Assembly: GCA_011033025.1 (NCBI GenBank)
Contig: WFMF01000611.1
Location: forward strand, 26,392-90,391
Length of the DNA: 64,000 nt
Origin: Beroe forskalii
Lineage: Eukaryota > Ctenophora > Nuda > Beroida > Beroidae
Direction: 5' to 3'
Shown here: positions 35,101 to 44,821 of the stretch, in pieces
Layout of the letters: the number at the start of each line of letters is the position of its first letter
Numbering within the stretch: the stretch's first letter is position 1
The notes under the pieces: model-generated
What the model was told of the DNA's origin: nothing
Seen by the model: only the letters and a program-made list of their open reading frames with translations
Databases searched by the model: none
Position numbers and translations under genes: made by a program

Positions 35101-38100
35101 TGGGTTTCACAACTGGAATTACTTGGGTTAACCTGGGGAGGCACGGGATTGGTTCCCACAGTTTCCCATTTATCGAGGATAAATCCTTTATCTGTGACTG
35201 GATCCCCTACGCTCCTCTTGTTGCTATCCGTGGCATCCCGAATTAGATTACGCCGCGCAACATCCAGTGGTTACGTGGCGTAAACTAGGTCGGGAAACTC
35301 AATATGGTTGCACCATATTCAGCGTAATCAGTGGTTAGTTGATGACGTTTAATGAATGCCGTAGGTATATCATCACTACTTTAGATTGAAAAAGGCGGAT
35401 GGGAATGTCTGGAATATCTGGAATATCTGACTGATGAATTAACTTCACCGATTCTTTCAGAGCAACACCCCACAAATGGACAATATGAATGGAAGTTCAA
35501 AGAAAAACGACCAGTTCATCCACGCGGAATGTGTAAGTTTGTTAGAAGTTGTCTCAAATACATTCTCAAATACATCTCTGTTTGGCAGTTATCTGGTAGT
35601 CAAATGGTCCAAACAACTCTACTTGAACCTATCGCCAAAAGCATCAGTACAATATAGATATAGACCCAAATCGTTATGCTTGCCCCTTGGTCCATCCACC
35701 CAGTAAGTTACCACCCTGTCAGTAAGCACCCTGTCAGTAACCACTCTGTAAGGAACCACCCTGTAAGTAACCACCCTCTTTAACCCTTGATGACCCCTGC
35801 CTCTTCAGGAAGGAGCAGGAGCTATCGACAAGTCCTGTCTGATCCCAGTCCCGGGATCACTCTGTGGGTTGCAGGAACTGTGCAACTACTCCTCTGCCAA
35901 CGATTCCAACTCCTCCTTCCACTCAACTACCATGCCAACTACTGAAACAGGCTGCCAGGTAAATTTATATTCTAGAAAGATTGAAGTTTCTTTTATTGTG
36001 AAAAAGAAAATTTAGATGGGTAGAATTTAAAGATCACATAATTAAGGTTAAATTTTTGTCGATCACCTAATAAATAAGTGATGATAATGCCCCCTTTGCC
36101 AGACGGTGGTAACAGCACAAGATATTCGGCGGTTGGAAGAGAGTCGGATGCCACCGCCGCCCCCAGAATCAGCGCAGCTGGTCGTGGAACTCCGACGGAC
36201 CATAGAAAACTTGCAGGTTTCTTGTACAGTTCTCCATTCGAGAATATCAATGAAATAGAAAATTTCCCTCCTTTTGATAGGTTCATTTACCCTGATTTTT
36301 GGGGTAAAAAGGTCAGCCGCTATCGACCCGACTGAACCTCGTCAATACAACTTCGGCCTGCGTCGATGCTTAGTTTGTACATAATAGTCTATGCCAAAAC
36401 TAAGCATCGGAGTGTATTTTCCAACATTTTTCTTGAAATTTCTTGATCTCAGAACCAGTACAAGCAACGTGAGGCGGAGTTTACGAGGGAGTTAGAAGCG
36501 GAGCAGCAGAGGTACTCAGAGTGTCAGAACGAGCTCAAGTCCCTCCTCTTAGAGAAGGTGGGGTAGTCAAACGCAAGGAAATATTTTCACATTTCCGATT
36601 AAAACACTTGCATTTCTGATTTCGTTACCAAGTAATGCTTGATTTTACGATCCTACAAGTAAGCTAATCAAGTACATTTTGCAACGCTTTTATGAAGTGT
36701 ACGCCGCTGATACGAAATTTTCGCCGCTGATATGAAATTGTACGCCGCTTATTTGAATTACTCGCCGCTGATATATGAACTGATTTCCCAGGTTGAGCGG
36801 TACGGGAAGGAGTCTCGAGAGCGGTGTAACAACAACAAACTCCGACTAGGGCAGTACAACACTGTACGGTCTGGAGCCCATTACCAGGAGGACTGGGTCA
36901 ACGGGTATGTGTTTTTTACAATATCTATCCGTATGTATGGTTGTATGTGCAGGGAGGGGGAGGGGGCTGGGGGTGGCGTGGCCAGGCCAGGTTTTGGGAA
37001 ACGGATCGGCAAATTGCATTTGTTTTGCTTCTATCCGAACCGGGGGAGGCTTTAGTTCGGCTTAGAGACTAGAGTCAGGGAAATAAAATATTTCCTTGTG
37101 TTTAAGCAATGAAAAAGAGAGTAGATAGCAAGATATTGCTTCAGGTACGCTTTCCGTGAGCACAAACAGCGAGTGGAGCGGTTCAAGACCAACAAGGAAC
37201 AACTGGAAAACGATCAGAAGCAGTTGCGACAAAAACGTACGTTTTACAAAGAGCAGAAAAGTGGAATTTCAGAAGGCTATGAAAGTTTATATATCACATT
37301 TTTATGCTCATCTGTTATCTAGGTCATGAAATAATTTCATGAATAATAAGTAAACTCAACGTTCCCAGGTAAAATCTTGAACGGGCCCACGCCTAAGAAG
37401 GAACTGAAGAAGAATCCCGCCGCTGCCGCCGCAGCAGCAGGCGCCGCTGGCGCCGATAGTTTGCTGGCAGGCGCCGCTGTGGGGGCGCCGGTGGACCCTC
37501 AGGAACTCCACGAGATGGAGGAGATCCTGAAGATAAAGGCGACAGCGCTGAAGAAGGAGGAGCTCGATATCCAGGTTAGTTACGTCTTTTTCATGTTGCA
37601 TTTTATTGGCACTCGGCTTCTCCTCGTCTAATTACTGCAACAGGATCACTTTGCGTCGTTAGATTAGCATATACTGTCCCCTCGGCTAACGCCTCGTGAT
37701 TTCATTATGGGTTAGGGTAACTATTTAATGGCTCATTACACCACACTTCCTCCTGACAGACGGAGATAGAGACGCTGGAGCAGTAGTGATAATTGGAATT
37801 ATTGCACTCGCCTTCGCTCGTTTGATAATTCATATAAACTTATCTTTAGCGTGTTTGATTAATGATTACCCTAATTATTACACCACACTTCCTCCTGACA
37901 GACGGAGATAGAGCGGCTGCAGCAGGAGTGTCAGCTACACATGAGAGAGAGCAAGAGGATACAGGCGGAGGACAACAGCAGGTAATGACTAAATAATAGC
38001 ACTCTTGGAGTTGATAATGTCCGAGTTGTGCGAGGGCAGATTAGAATACAGACGGGGGTAGCAATTCCTGAAGTTTATTTTTCATAAATTCGCATATTTT

Positions 38101-41100
38101 CCTGCCTTCCGGGGAGGGAAGCTTATGCAGAGTTTTGAGCGATGTTGTAAGTCAACTGCTTCCCAGGTTCAAAGACAACCCGACTCTAAAGAACGGCCGT
38201 TACCTCCTACTGCACCTCATCGGAAAAGGTAGGTGCTGTGTAGGCCGTAGGGGTGGTTTTTATGCCTTTTCGACCAGGGTTAATGACAGTTTTCGAAAAT
38301 CGAGAATATATCTTAGAACATAATATTTATGCTTGTACTGAGTTGATTGCCAACTCAAGTTGGGCGTTTTTCCGCAGACATTTTTTCATGAGAACTGAGA
38401 AAATCTTTCCTTGCAGGTGGGTTCAGTGAGGTGCACAAAGCGTTTGATTTCGAGAGTCAGAAGTACGTTGCCTGTAAAGTACATCAGCTGGCTAGCGAGT
38501 GGAAGGATGAGAAGAGGGCTAACTACCTCAAACATGCAGGTATTGTATTGTATGATGTGGTAAAGTGTCTTGAGGGAAAAGGTTCGTCCCCCAAGTGAAG
38601 TCGTGCTCCTGAACTGGGGCGTATTCAAGCAAAATATTACATTCAATCGCCTACCGCTTCTCAAAAACCTGGCTACTCCCCTGCTCGTGAATAGCTAACT
38701 ACCTCAAGCATGCAGGTATTGTATTGTATTGGGTTCTAGGACATCTGGCCTAACTGGATCTGTGGCCTAACGCCTAAAACTCACATAATTTTGAACTTTC
38801 TTTCTCCCTTGAACCTAACCAGTGTTAGGCCAAATGTCCAGTTAGGTCAAATGACCGAATACCTTCTCTTCCGCAGTTCGTGAGTACGACATCCAAAAGA
38901 ACCTGAACCATCCCCACATAGTGTCGCTCTACGACGTCTTTGAGATAGATCAGATGTCCTTCTGCACTGTGCTGGAGTTCTGCCATGGCAACGACCTGGA
39001 TTTCTATCTCAAGCAACATAAGTGTGAGTTGTTCGTTTCCTAGTACCATATAAGTGCGAGTTGTTGGTTTCCAAGCAACAGAAATCTTATCTTTTATCTT
39101 ATACTTATCAGTTATCTTGTATCTTAACTTTTATCTTATCTTTTACCTTATCCTGTACCTTATCTTGTATCTTATATTGTACTTTTTATTGTATCTTATC
39201 TTGTACTTTATCTTGTATTTTATATTTTATCTTATCTTGTATCTTATCTTGTTTCTTAAATTTCATCTTGTACCCTATCTTTTAATTTATCTTGTATCTT
39301 ATCTTTGATACCAACCTCCTAATGAACCCCCACTCTGCAGTTGTAAGGGAGCAGGAAGCAAGGTGTATTGTAATGCAGATCGTTAGTGCTCTACGCTACC
39401 TGAACCTCAAGAAAAACCCAGTAATCCACTACGATCTGAAGCCAGGGAATTATAGACACCACTGCTGGTTTCATCGGTGCCTATGATACATAGACCCTTG
39501 CCTGATCGGTTCATACTGGTTTAGACCCTCGCCATATGGGTTGCAGGTAGAATGGGTTTTGGGTAAACTTCTATAATATGTCGGTAAACTAATACAATAT
39601 GCCATGGTATAACTCTGCCCCTTTCAGGGAACATACTGTTGGTAGGCAAGGGAGACTTCATTGGTAATCTCAAAATAACGGACTTTGGGCTAAGCAAGAT
39701 CATGGAGAATTCCCAGGAAGGCTGCATGGAGCTCACTTCTCAGGGTAAGCTGTGACAATGTCAAGCGGCAATTCTCCTTCAATAACTGACACAAATGAAG
39801 TTGAAATCCTGTGATTTGCAGGGTGGTAGAAGAAAGCTTTCTCCCTAAGAGTAAATTGAGATAAATCTCCTACCTTTAGCACACTACTAGGAATGGCACG
39901 GAATCGATCCCGGGATCTTTCGATCATGAGTCCGACTAGATACCATTACACCAGTATCCCCCATTATCCCCCAGTATATTAACCAGATGCCCCTTCAGGT
40001 ATCTACTGCTAGCCCCCCTCCCATAACCCCCCAAGTATGTTAACCAAATGCCCCTCCAGGCGCAGGCACCTACTGGTACCTCCCTCCCGAGTGTTTCACT
40101 GAGTCCCCCAAGATATCCAGCAAGGTGGACGTGTGGTCCATCGGAGTCATCTTCTACCAGGTAATGTGTAGATTGTGTACACAATGACAGTGAAAATATC
40201 CAATTTTGGAGGTTTTCATGGATTAGAGTTGTCATTTTTCAAGCATGGAAGCTCGATGCAAATTGCATTATGCAGTCATATGAATCTATACAATGACCCC
40301 CTGCTGACCCCTACTGACCCCTGGTGAACTCCTACTGACCCCCGACTGACCTCGGTCTTTGAAAATTTGGTTTTGTAAGTTATGTTAGTTATCAATTCCT
40401 GGCATTTTCAGTGCCTGTTCGGGAAGAAGCCGTTCGGTAACAACATGGCTCAGGACGCCATCCTCAAGTTCAACACGATCCTCAAAGCCAAGGAGGTCGA
40501 GTTTCCTCCCTCTCCAAAGATTTCACCCGAAGCGAAGGTGAGGAATACTCATCAGGCAAACGTAGATTCATAGTTACTGTATATAATTTACTAGATTGGA
40601 TTTTGATCATAATATCCAAAAATTGGTGCCAAAAATTTCCACCGACACCACTTGGTATCACCCGTCAACCAAAATTCGAATTCGAGGATTGTGGCTTTTA
40701 GATAAGATTTAATTTGAGCGCAAAATTTGAACTTTGGACCCCTGAACTATCAACAAATAAAAAACAGATTTGTTGAAGTTTCAATACTTTACTAAACAAC
40801 ATAAGACAGAAAGTACTAAAGTAATTCAAATTCTCCAAGCCCTCCATAAGATCCAAGGTGGGTATTTACTTCCATTAAACTTGGTTGGTTTACATGATGA
40901 ACTTGTCAGGATCAGAGAAGGTTGCTGTATCACTTTCGAAGATCTTGATGCTCGTCATCATAGTACAAGAATCTGAAGGAACGACACCTTCAAAGTCAAC
41001 CTTGTGTTGCATCACTTTGAAGTTCTTTCCAGCTGGAATGGTGAAGACTATTTCTTCAGTCTTTGACCAGCTACTGGTAGTACTGGAAGACAGGCTGGTT

Positions 41101-43311
41101 TCAAGCTGTTGAGTGAACTCCGCTGAAGCCTTGCTTCCTCCAATACTTGCTTCCATCGATGCTTTGTATGTTGTTGTGCTCTTGAACGAAGAGGACTCAG
41201 TCGTCACAATTCCAGTCGTAACTGAGATCGTTCTCGTGATGGGGGTGCTTCCTTGTCGGTTGTCAAAGTGGAAGATGTCATCAGTGTAGATATCAGCCTG
41301 GAATCTGGGGACCAATCTCCAGAGCTGATCATCGTACTGTTTTCCGTCGTAACTTCCGACTTTGTTGTTGGCAGCTCCCTTCTTAGCAAACCTCTTCTTG
41401 GTGTAAGTGCAGCTGTAAATGTAGTAGTATCCATCATTGTTACCCGAGGGAACTAACTTGAAGAGTTGGTCATCGAAGTAGGGGCCTTTGTATGTAATCA
41501 AGCCATTTTTCTTGGACATAGCGAAGCGGTGCTGGGGGTACACTTCGTTGCTGATGTAGTAACAGCCGTCCTTCCAAGGATGAGGGTCAAAGAGCCACAG
41601 CTGGTTGTCAGCCACTTCAAAGTCGTAGGTTCCCCAGTCACGCCATCCACCTCCATACTGTCGGAGCCTCGACTTGTGGTAGACCTTGTTGTAGATCAGG
41701 AACTGATTGTGGGCAATCTCATAATCTTCAGCCATTGCTTGGACAAGCAATGCGCTCATCAGAACGACTGTCAAGCCGAGAATAGCCATCTAAGGAAGAT
41801 ATTTTAAGTTTTCAAAGGGTTGAATGTTGCTGAACATAGCCCTAATAATTAATTTGAGATGAAATATGAACAGTTGAACACGAAATTTTTCATTGCTCCC
41901 TTCGAACACCTTTACTGCTCTGGATTTATTTAAAATTAAGGGTTAAATCATGGGCACTCAAATATCGAAAACGGGCCCTTAAAGTAGATCTGGCCCTAAC
42001 TTCTTTGTTTTAAATTGAGCACGTTTTAACCTGTTCACGTATGAATCATGATCCGAATCCTCAGATTTCAATCCATGCGGTAAAAATTAACGAAATATCA
42101 TGATACCCAAAACGCGATGAAGTTTGGTCAATCAGTGCAAATGCTTGCGTGAAAATGCGAAAAATGTCCTGTGGTAAACTGTGGTGACCAGCGCACCACT
42201 CAAAATGTGATTTGAAATGCTTCGTCCAAGAATTTATAGAAATTATGAAGTCAATAAAATACTGACTATTTCACTTCAGTCATAAAACAGAACTGAATGG
42301 CTTTCAAAACAATCACAATGGTACTATTGTCAAGGAAGCAACGATTCACAAAAGCTGAAACCATGAATGTTGCAATGCATTCATGGTTACAATTACTGAC
42401 TCTTTTTGGATGGCAAACTGAAATACTGCATACACAACAAAGAATTTCACATAGAATTTGTCAGCTTTAAATTGAGCTGCTACACTTACCAACGAAGGTT
42501 TCCATTATGAATCGTTGCTAGAACAATGCAGCCTTTATTGACGATTACAATTCAGCGTACCGTGTTAAATTCTTGGTCCAAAACGTTTGAGCATTATAAT
42601 ATTTCTATTGCTTATTATCATTTGGAAGCAATAAATTTACCCGGTGCTCTATAATTAAAATTAAAAATTAAAACGAAGTATACCGTTTTATCGTGCAAGA
42701 AAAATACAAAAAGTACATGGTGCGGGGCGCTAATTGCGGCGCGACATGCCTTATGGTCAGGGTTTGAAGATGCCCTAACCAGGACCCTGGTCTCGCGCAC
42801 TGAGTGCGCGGCGCGACGCCCCTGGTGAGGGGAAGGTTCCAAGGTCTGATGTTTTCCCACCCCCCAGGCGTTCATGAGAAAGTGTCTGGAGTACAGGGCT
42901 GATCTGAGAGTGGATGTTCTGCAGCTTTCTGATGACCCCTACCTCAAACAACCCCCCAAGAGGACCAAAAGTGACAAGTTCCAACCTCCAGTGAGTAGAT
43001 TGCGCTTGAGATATAGGCGGTTGAGATGACGTCATTATCATTCCGCAAAGTCGTCAGTTGATGACGTTAGACCGCCTATTTTTTTCGTCGTCGAGAGTTT
43101 ATTGAAAAATCGGCACGGGGCGTTATGAATCAGGGCTCAGACAATTCCCCAATGATTTTTTCACATAATTTGATCTCGGGTGTTTCCTTGTGTTTGAAAA
43201 CATATGAAACCACCCCTCCCTCTCCAGGCAGCCCCAGAAGCACCCATATCCCCGTGCCTCACCTACGCTTCCAACATCCTTCCTCCAGTCGTCACGAGCA
43301 GTCACTCCTAA
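32107..43311 (+). CDS. TLK: Tousled-like kinase, 21 exons
   Basis: TLKs are nuclear Ser/Thr kinases that phosphorylate the histone chaperone ASF1. Exons joining in phase (760 codons; vertebrate TLKs about 770): 32107-32173, 33643-33710, 34402-34461, 34932-35099, 35461-35532, 35809-35958, 36103-36216, 36453-36557, 36792-36904, 37145-37236, 37369-37574, 37902-37981, 38167-38228, 38417-38539, 38877-39023, 39341-39445, 39628-39744, 40060-40160, 40412-40537, 42868-42990, 43228-43311. N-terminal [13 protein letters not shown] and KISEYFK are TLK landmarks; a long coiled-coil region follows ([13 protein letters not shown]). Kinase motifs: [24 protein letters not shown] (the TLK form of HRD), [15 protein letters not shown]. 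Exon 39341-39445 is followed by GG, not GT. Exon 37369-37574 has an Ala-rich run. Intron 40538-42867 hosts an opposite-strand gene. Confidence 0.95.
34189..34274. mobile_element. Family-E MITE, copy 2
   Basis: CGCGAGAAATAGGTGGG on the left and CCGCCTATTTCTCGCTCGCG on the right are inverted ends. The interior reads TCGTCATTATCATAGCG. It lies in a TLK intron. Confidence 0.7.
34783..34841 (+). pseudogene. Partial duplicate of a TLK exon with its splice acceptor
   Basis: The acceptor TGTTTCAG and 59 bases of the exon at 34932 are copied 149 bp upstream with one difference (CTGCAGGAG versus CTGCATGAG). The copy then enters pyrimidine-rich intron sequence with no donor at the exon end. Confidence 0.9.
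35701..35778. repeat. 15-bp tandem repeat containing GTAAGT
   Basis: Five units of about 15 bp (GTCAGTAACCACCCT, GTAAGTAACCACCCT and similar) in a TLK intron just upstream of the exon at 35809. Some units carry a perfect GTAAGT donor-like hexamer. Confidence 0.85.
36698..36790. repeat. CGCCGCTGATATGAAATT repeat before a TLK acceptor
   Basis: Four units of about 22 bp (CGCCGCTGATAYGAAATTNT) lie directly upstream of the acceptor at 36791. Confidence 0.75.
37760..37786 (+). pseudogene. Short duplicate of a TLK exon start with in-frame stop
   Basis: The sequence CACACTTCCTCCTGACAG plus the first 27 bases of the exon at 37902 is present 142 bp upstream. In the exon's reading frame the copy reaches TAG at 37784-37786, so splicing into it would truncate the protein. 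Confidence 0.85.
38692..38737 (+). pseudogene. Duplicate of a TLK exon end with its donor
   Basis: The last bases of exon 38417-38539 and its donor (CTAACTACCTCAAACATGCAG, GTATTGTATTGTAT) recur about 175 bp downstream with one change (AAGCATGCAG). Confidence 0.85.
39070..39305. repeat. (TTATC/TTGTA) microsatellite in a TLK intron
   Basis: A long run of CTTATCTTGTATCTTATC-type units right after the donor at 39023. It keeps several chance frames open. Confidence 0.9.
39878..39960 (-). repeat. Degenerate tRNA-derived (SINE-like) sequence
   Basis: On the minus strand the order is GGTGTAATGGTATCTAGTC (D-arm/A-box-like), GACTCATGATC (anticodon-loop-like, CAT), then GATCCCGGGATCGATTCC (T-arm/B-box-like). 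Stems do not pair well, so this is a tRNA-derived remnant and not a working tRNA gene. Confidence 0.45.
39967..40010 (+). pseudogene. Duplicate of a TLK splice-acceptor region
   Basis: CCCCCAGTATATTAACCAGATGCCCCTTCAG repeats the sequence that precedes the exon at 40060 (CCCCCAAGTATGTTAACCAAATGCCCCTCCAG). The decoy acceptor AG is at 39997-39998, followed by GTATCTACTGCTAGCC against the exon's GCACCTACTGGTACC. Confidence 0.8.
40768..42650 (-). repeat. Segmental duplication carrying aerolysin-like gene B
   Basis: Inverted copy of 9955-11645, wholly inside TLK intron 40538-42867. Homology includes the 3' flank and about 800 bp upstream, where indels are frequent. I could not define a target-site duplication. 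Confidence 0.85.
40890..41789 (-). CDS. Secreted beta-trefoil plus aerolysin-type pore-forming-like protein, copy B
   Basis: 299 residues, same architecture as copy A: signal peptide, trefoil-like repeats, then the aerolysin-like half. By eye about 20 residues differ from copy A. Seven lie in positions 1-25, nine in 196-226 (the presumed pore-hairpin strand region), and only two between 27 and 195. As in copy A the ATG follows an acceptor (ATCTTCCTTAG), implying a 5' UTR intron. The gene is nested in a TLK intron and transcribed against it. The frame is intact, so both copies could be expressed. Confidence 0.75.
   Translation of the reverse strand: MAILGLTVVLMSALLVQAMAEDYEIAHNQFLIYNKVYHKSRLRQYGGGWRDWGTYDFEVADNQLWLFDPHPWKDGCYYISNEVYPQHRFAMSKKNGLITYKGPYFDDQLFKLVPSGNNDGYYYIYSCTYTKKRFAKKGAANNKVGSYDGKQYDDQLWRLVPRFQADIYTDDIFHFDNRQGSTPITRTISVTTGIVTTESSSFKSTTTYKASMEASIGGSKASAEFTQQLETSLSSSTTSSWSKTEEIVFTIPAGKNFKVMQHKVDFEGVVPSDSCTMMTSIKIFESDTATFSDPDKFIM
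43004..43090. mobile_element. Family-E MITE, copy 3
   Basis: GAGATATAGGCGG and ACCGCCTATTTTTTTCG form the ends, and TGACGTCATTATCATTCCGC and GTTGATGACG lie inside. It occupies the last TLK intron. Confidence 0.65.
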
Positions 43312-43338
43312 TCACGCGTGAGGGATTACGCAGTGCAA

Positions 43339-43393
43339 GTCACGTGACCAGATCACGTGCCCAGATCAAAGTCACGTGACCAGATCACGTGTC
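43339..43393. promoter_or_regulatory. Cluster of four CACGTG boxes (two perfect CLEAR sites)
   Basis: GTCACGTGAC occurs at 43339-43348 and 43371-43380, and ATCACGTG occurs after each. GTCACGTGAC is the CLEAR motif bound by TFEB/MITF-type factors; CACGTG is the general E-box of the MYC/USF class. The cluster begins about 28 bp past the TLK stop codon, so it is in the 3' UTR or an adjacent enhancer. Binding is inferred. Confidence 0.45.
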
Positions 43394-43684
43394 ACAGTGC
43401 TCAGAGTTATACGTGGGTTTGTCACGCGCCATGGGTGGATTCAGATGAAGGGATGGAGTCTTGGAGCACGGAGGATAGGCCTTCCAACGTCAATATCAGC
43501 GGCATGTTAGCCTTACCCACAGGTCCATTTGAATTTGAGCAATGCGCGTTTGAGTTTAACGCTGATTGCTCAATGATGTGACGATTTCAGGATCCTACGG
43601 CTAAGCTAATCTGCGGCCGATGTTATTTTTTCATTCCACGAATGATAATGGCGTGACTCTCAACGGCCTATACCTCGTGAGCGC

Positions 43685-44010
43685 AGTCTGTACAGTCTGT
43701 ACAGTACAGTACAGTCCTGTACAGTCTGTACAGTACAGTACAGTCCTGTACAGACTGTACAGTAGAGTACAGTACACACTGTCCTGTACAGACTGTACAG
43801 TAGAGTACAGTACACACTGTCCTGCACAGTACAGATTGTACTGTACAGTACAGTACAGATAGTACAACAAAGTACTGTACAGACTGTCGTGTATTCAGTA
43901 CTGTACGGACTACAGACTGCCATGTATTCAGTACTGTACAACAGAGTACAGATAGTAAGTACAGTACAGTACAGACTGTCACAGTTCAGTACAGCAGAGT
44001 ACAGATAGTA
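43685..44010. repeat. GTACAGTACAGTCT palindromic microsatellite
   Basis: About 325 bp of GTACAGTACAGT, CTGTACAG and related words. Because GTAC and CTGTACAG are palindromic, both strands look alike, and chance Tyr/Cys/Thr-rich frames appear on the minus strand. Confidence 0.95.
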
Positions 44011-44198
44011 CAGCGGAGTGGTTTTGTAATAACTGGGACCGAACGTTGCAGGGCTAAGTTATTTAACCCGTCTGCAAAAACTATATGAATATTATTAAAT
44101 AGGATTTGTTCGGAAAATGTTTATATGTGGAAGGTGTATAGATGTTAATATAGATCCTGTTGGGATAGATATCCTTAATTGTAGGATGAATATCGTTA

Positions 44199-44332
44199 CG
44201 GTGGCGTGCCGAACTCCTACGTGCGCGGCTTTCCCATGCGCGGCTTAATCGTGCGCGGCTCACTTCCTGTCATTGACAGGCAGTTAGCCGCGCATAGAGA
44301 AGCCGCGCACATATGAGTTCGACACGCCCCTG
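44199..44332. mobile_element. Family-B MITE, copy 2
   Basis: CGGTGGCGTGCCGAACTCCT and the inverted AGTTCGACACGCCCCTG are the ends. TTA flanks both sides (3-bp target duplication). The interior is a GCGCGGCT-rich palindrome. Confidence 0.8.
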
Positions 44333-44600
44333 TTAATTGTAGGATATATATCCTTGATAATAGGAAAAAATATCCTTGATTATAGGAAAATGTCCTATAA
44401 AATGAAATAGGATGCGCCGCATGCGTGGCGCGTGATTCAGTGGACAATTAGAAGAAGTTCAGTTAAAATATACGAACTGTGTTGCAATGTTTTGTGATAC
44501 AATTAGTGTGTGTCGAATATATCTGTTGCAATATTGGGTATATTTGTAGTAGAAACTTACCCAGTACTCTATTATAATCTGTTATCAACGGAGTATTTCA

Positions 44601-44730
44601 CAGTGGCAGTTCGAACTGCAGTTTGTGTGCGCGGCGTGATTTTGTGCGGCGTACAGACATGTTATTTAAATGTCTTCACGACGCGCAGACTTACGCCGCG
44701 CACACAAAACTGCTGTTCGAACTGTCACCG
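44601..44730. mobile_element. Family-D palindromic MITE
   Basis: CAGTGGCAGTTCGAACTGCA on the left and GCTGTTCGAACTGTCACCG on the right pair. Subterminal TTTGTGTGCGCGGCG and CGCCGCGCACACAAA pair as well, so almost the whole element is a hairpin. Confidence 0.75.
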
Positions 44731-44821
44731 TTTTTTTGCCCACAGCGCATTCAAGTTTGACCAATCAGCGCACAGGATTTGTGCGATGGTGCGCGTTGAT
44801 TGGTCAGCTCTGAGGTGTTGT

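Noticed and set aside
43631-43982. Tyr/Cys/Val-rich minus-strand ORFs
   Set aside because: Translations of the GTACAGTACAGT microsatellite.
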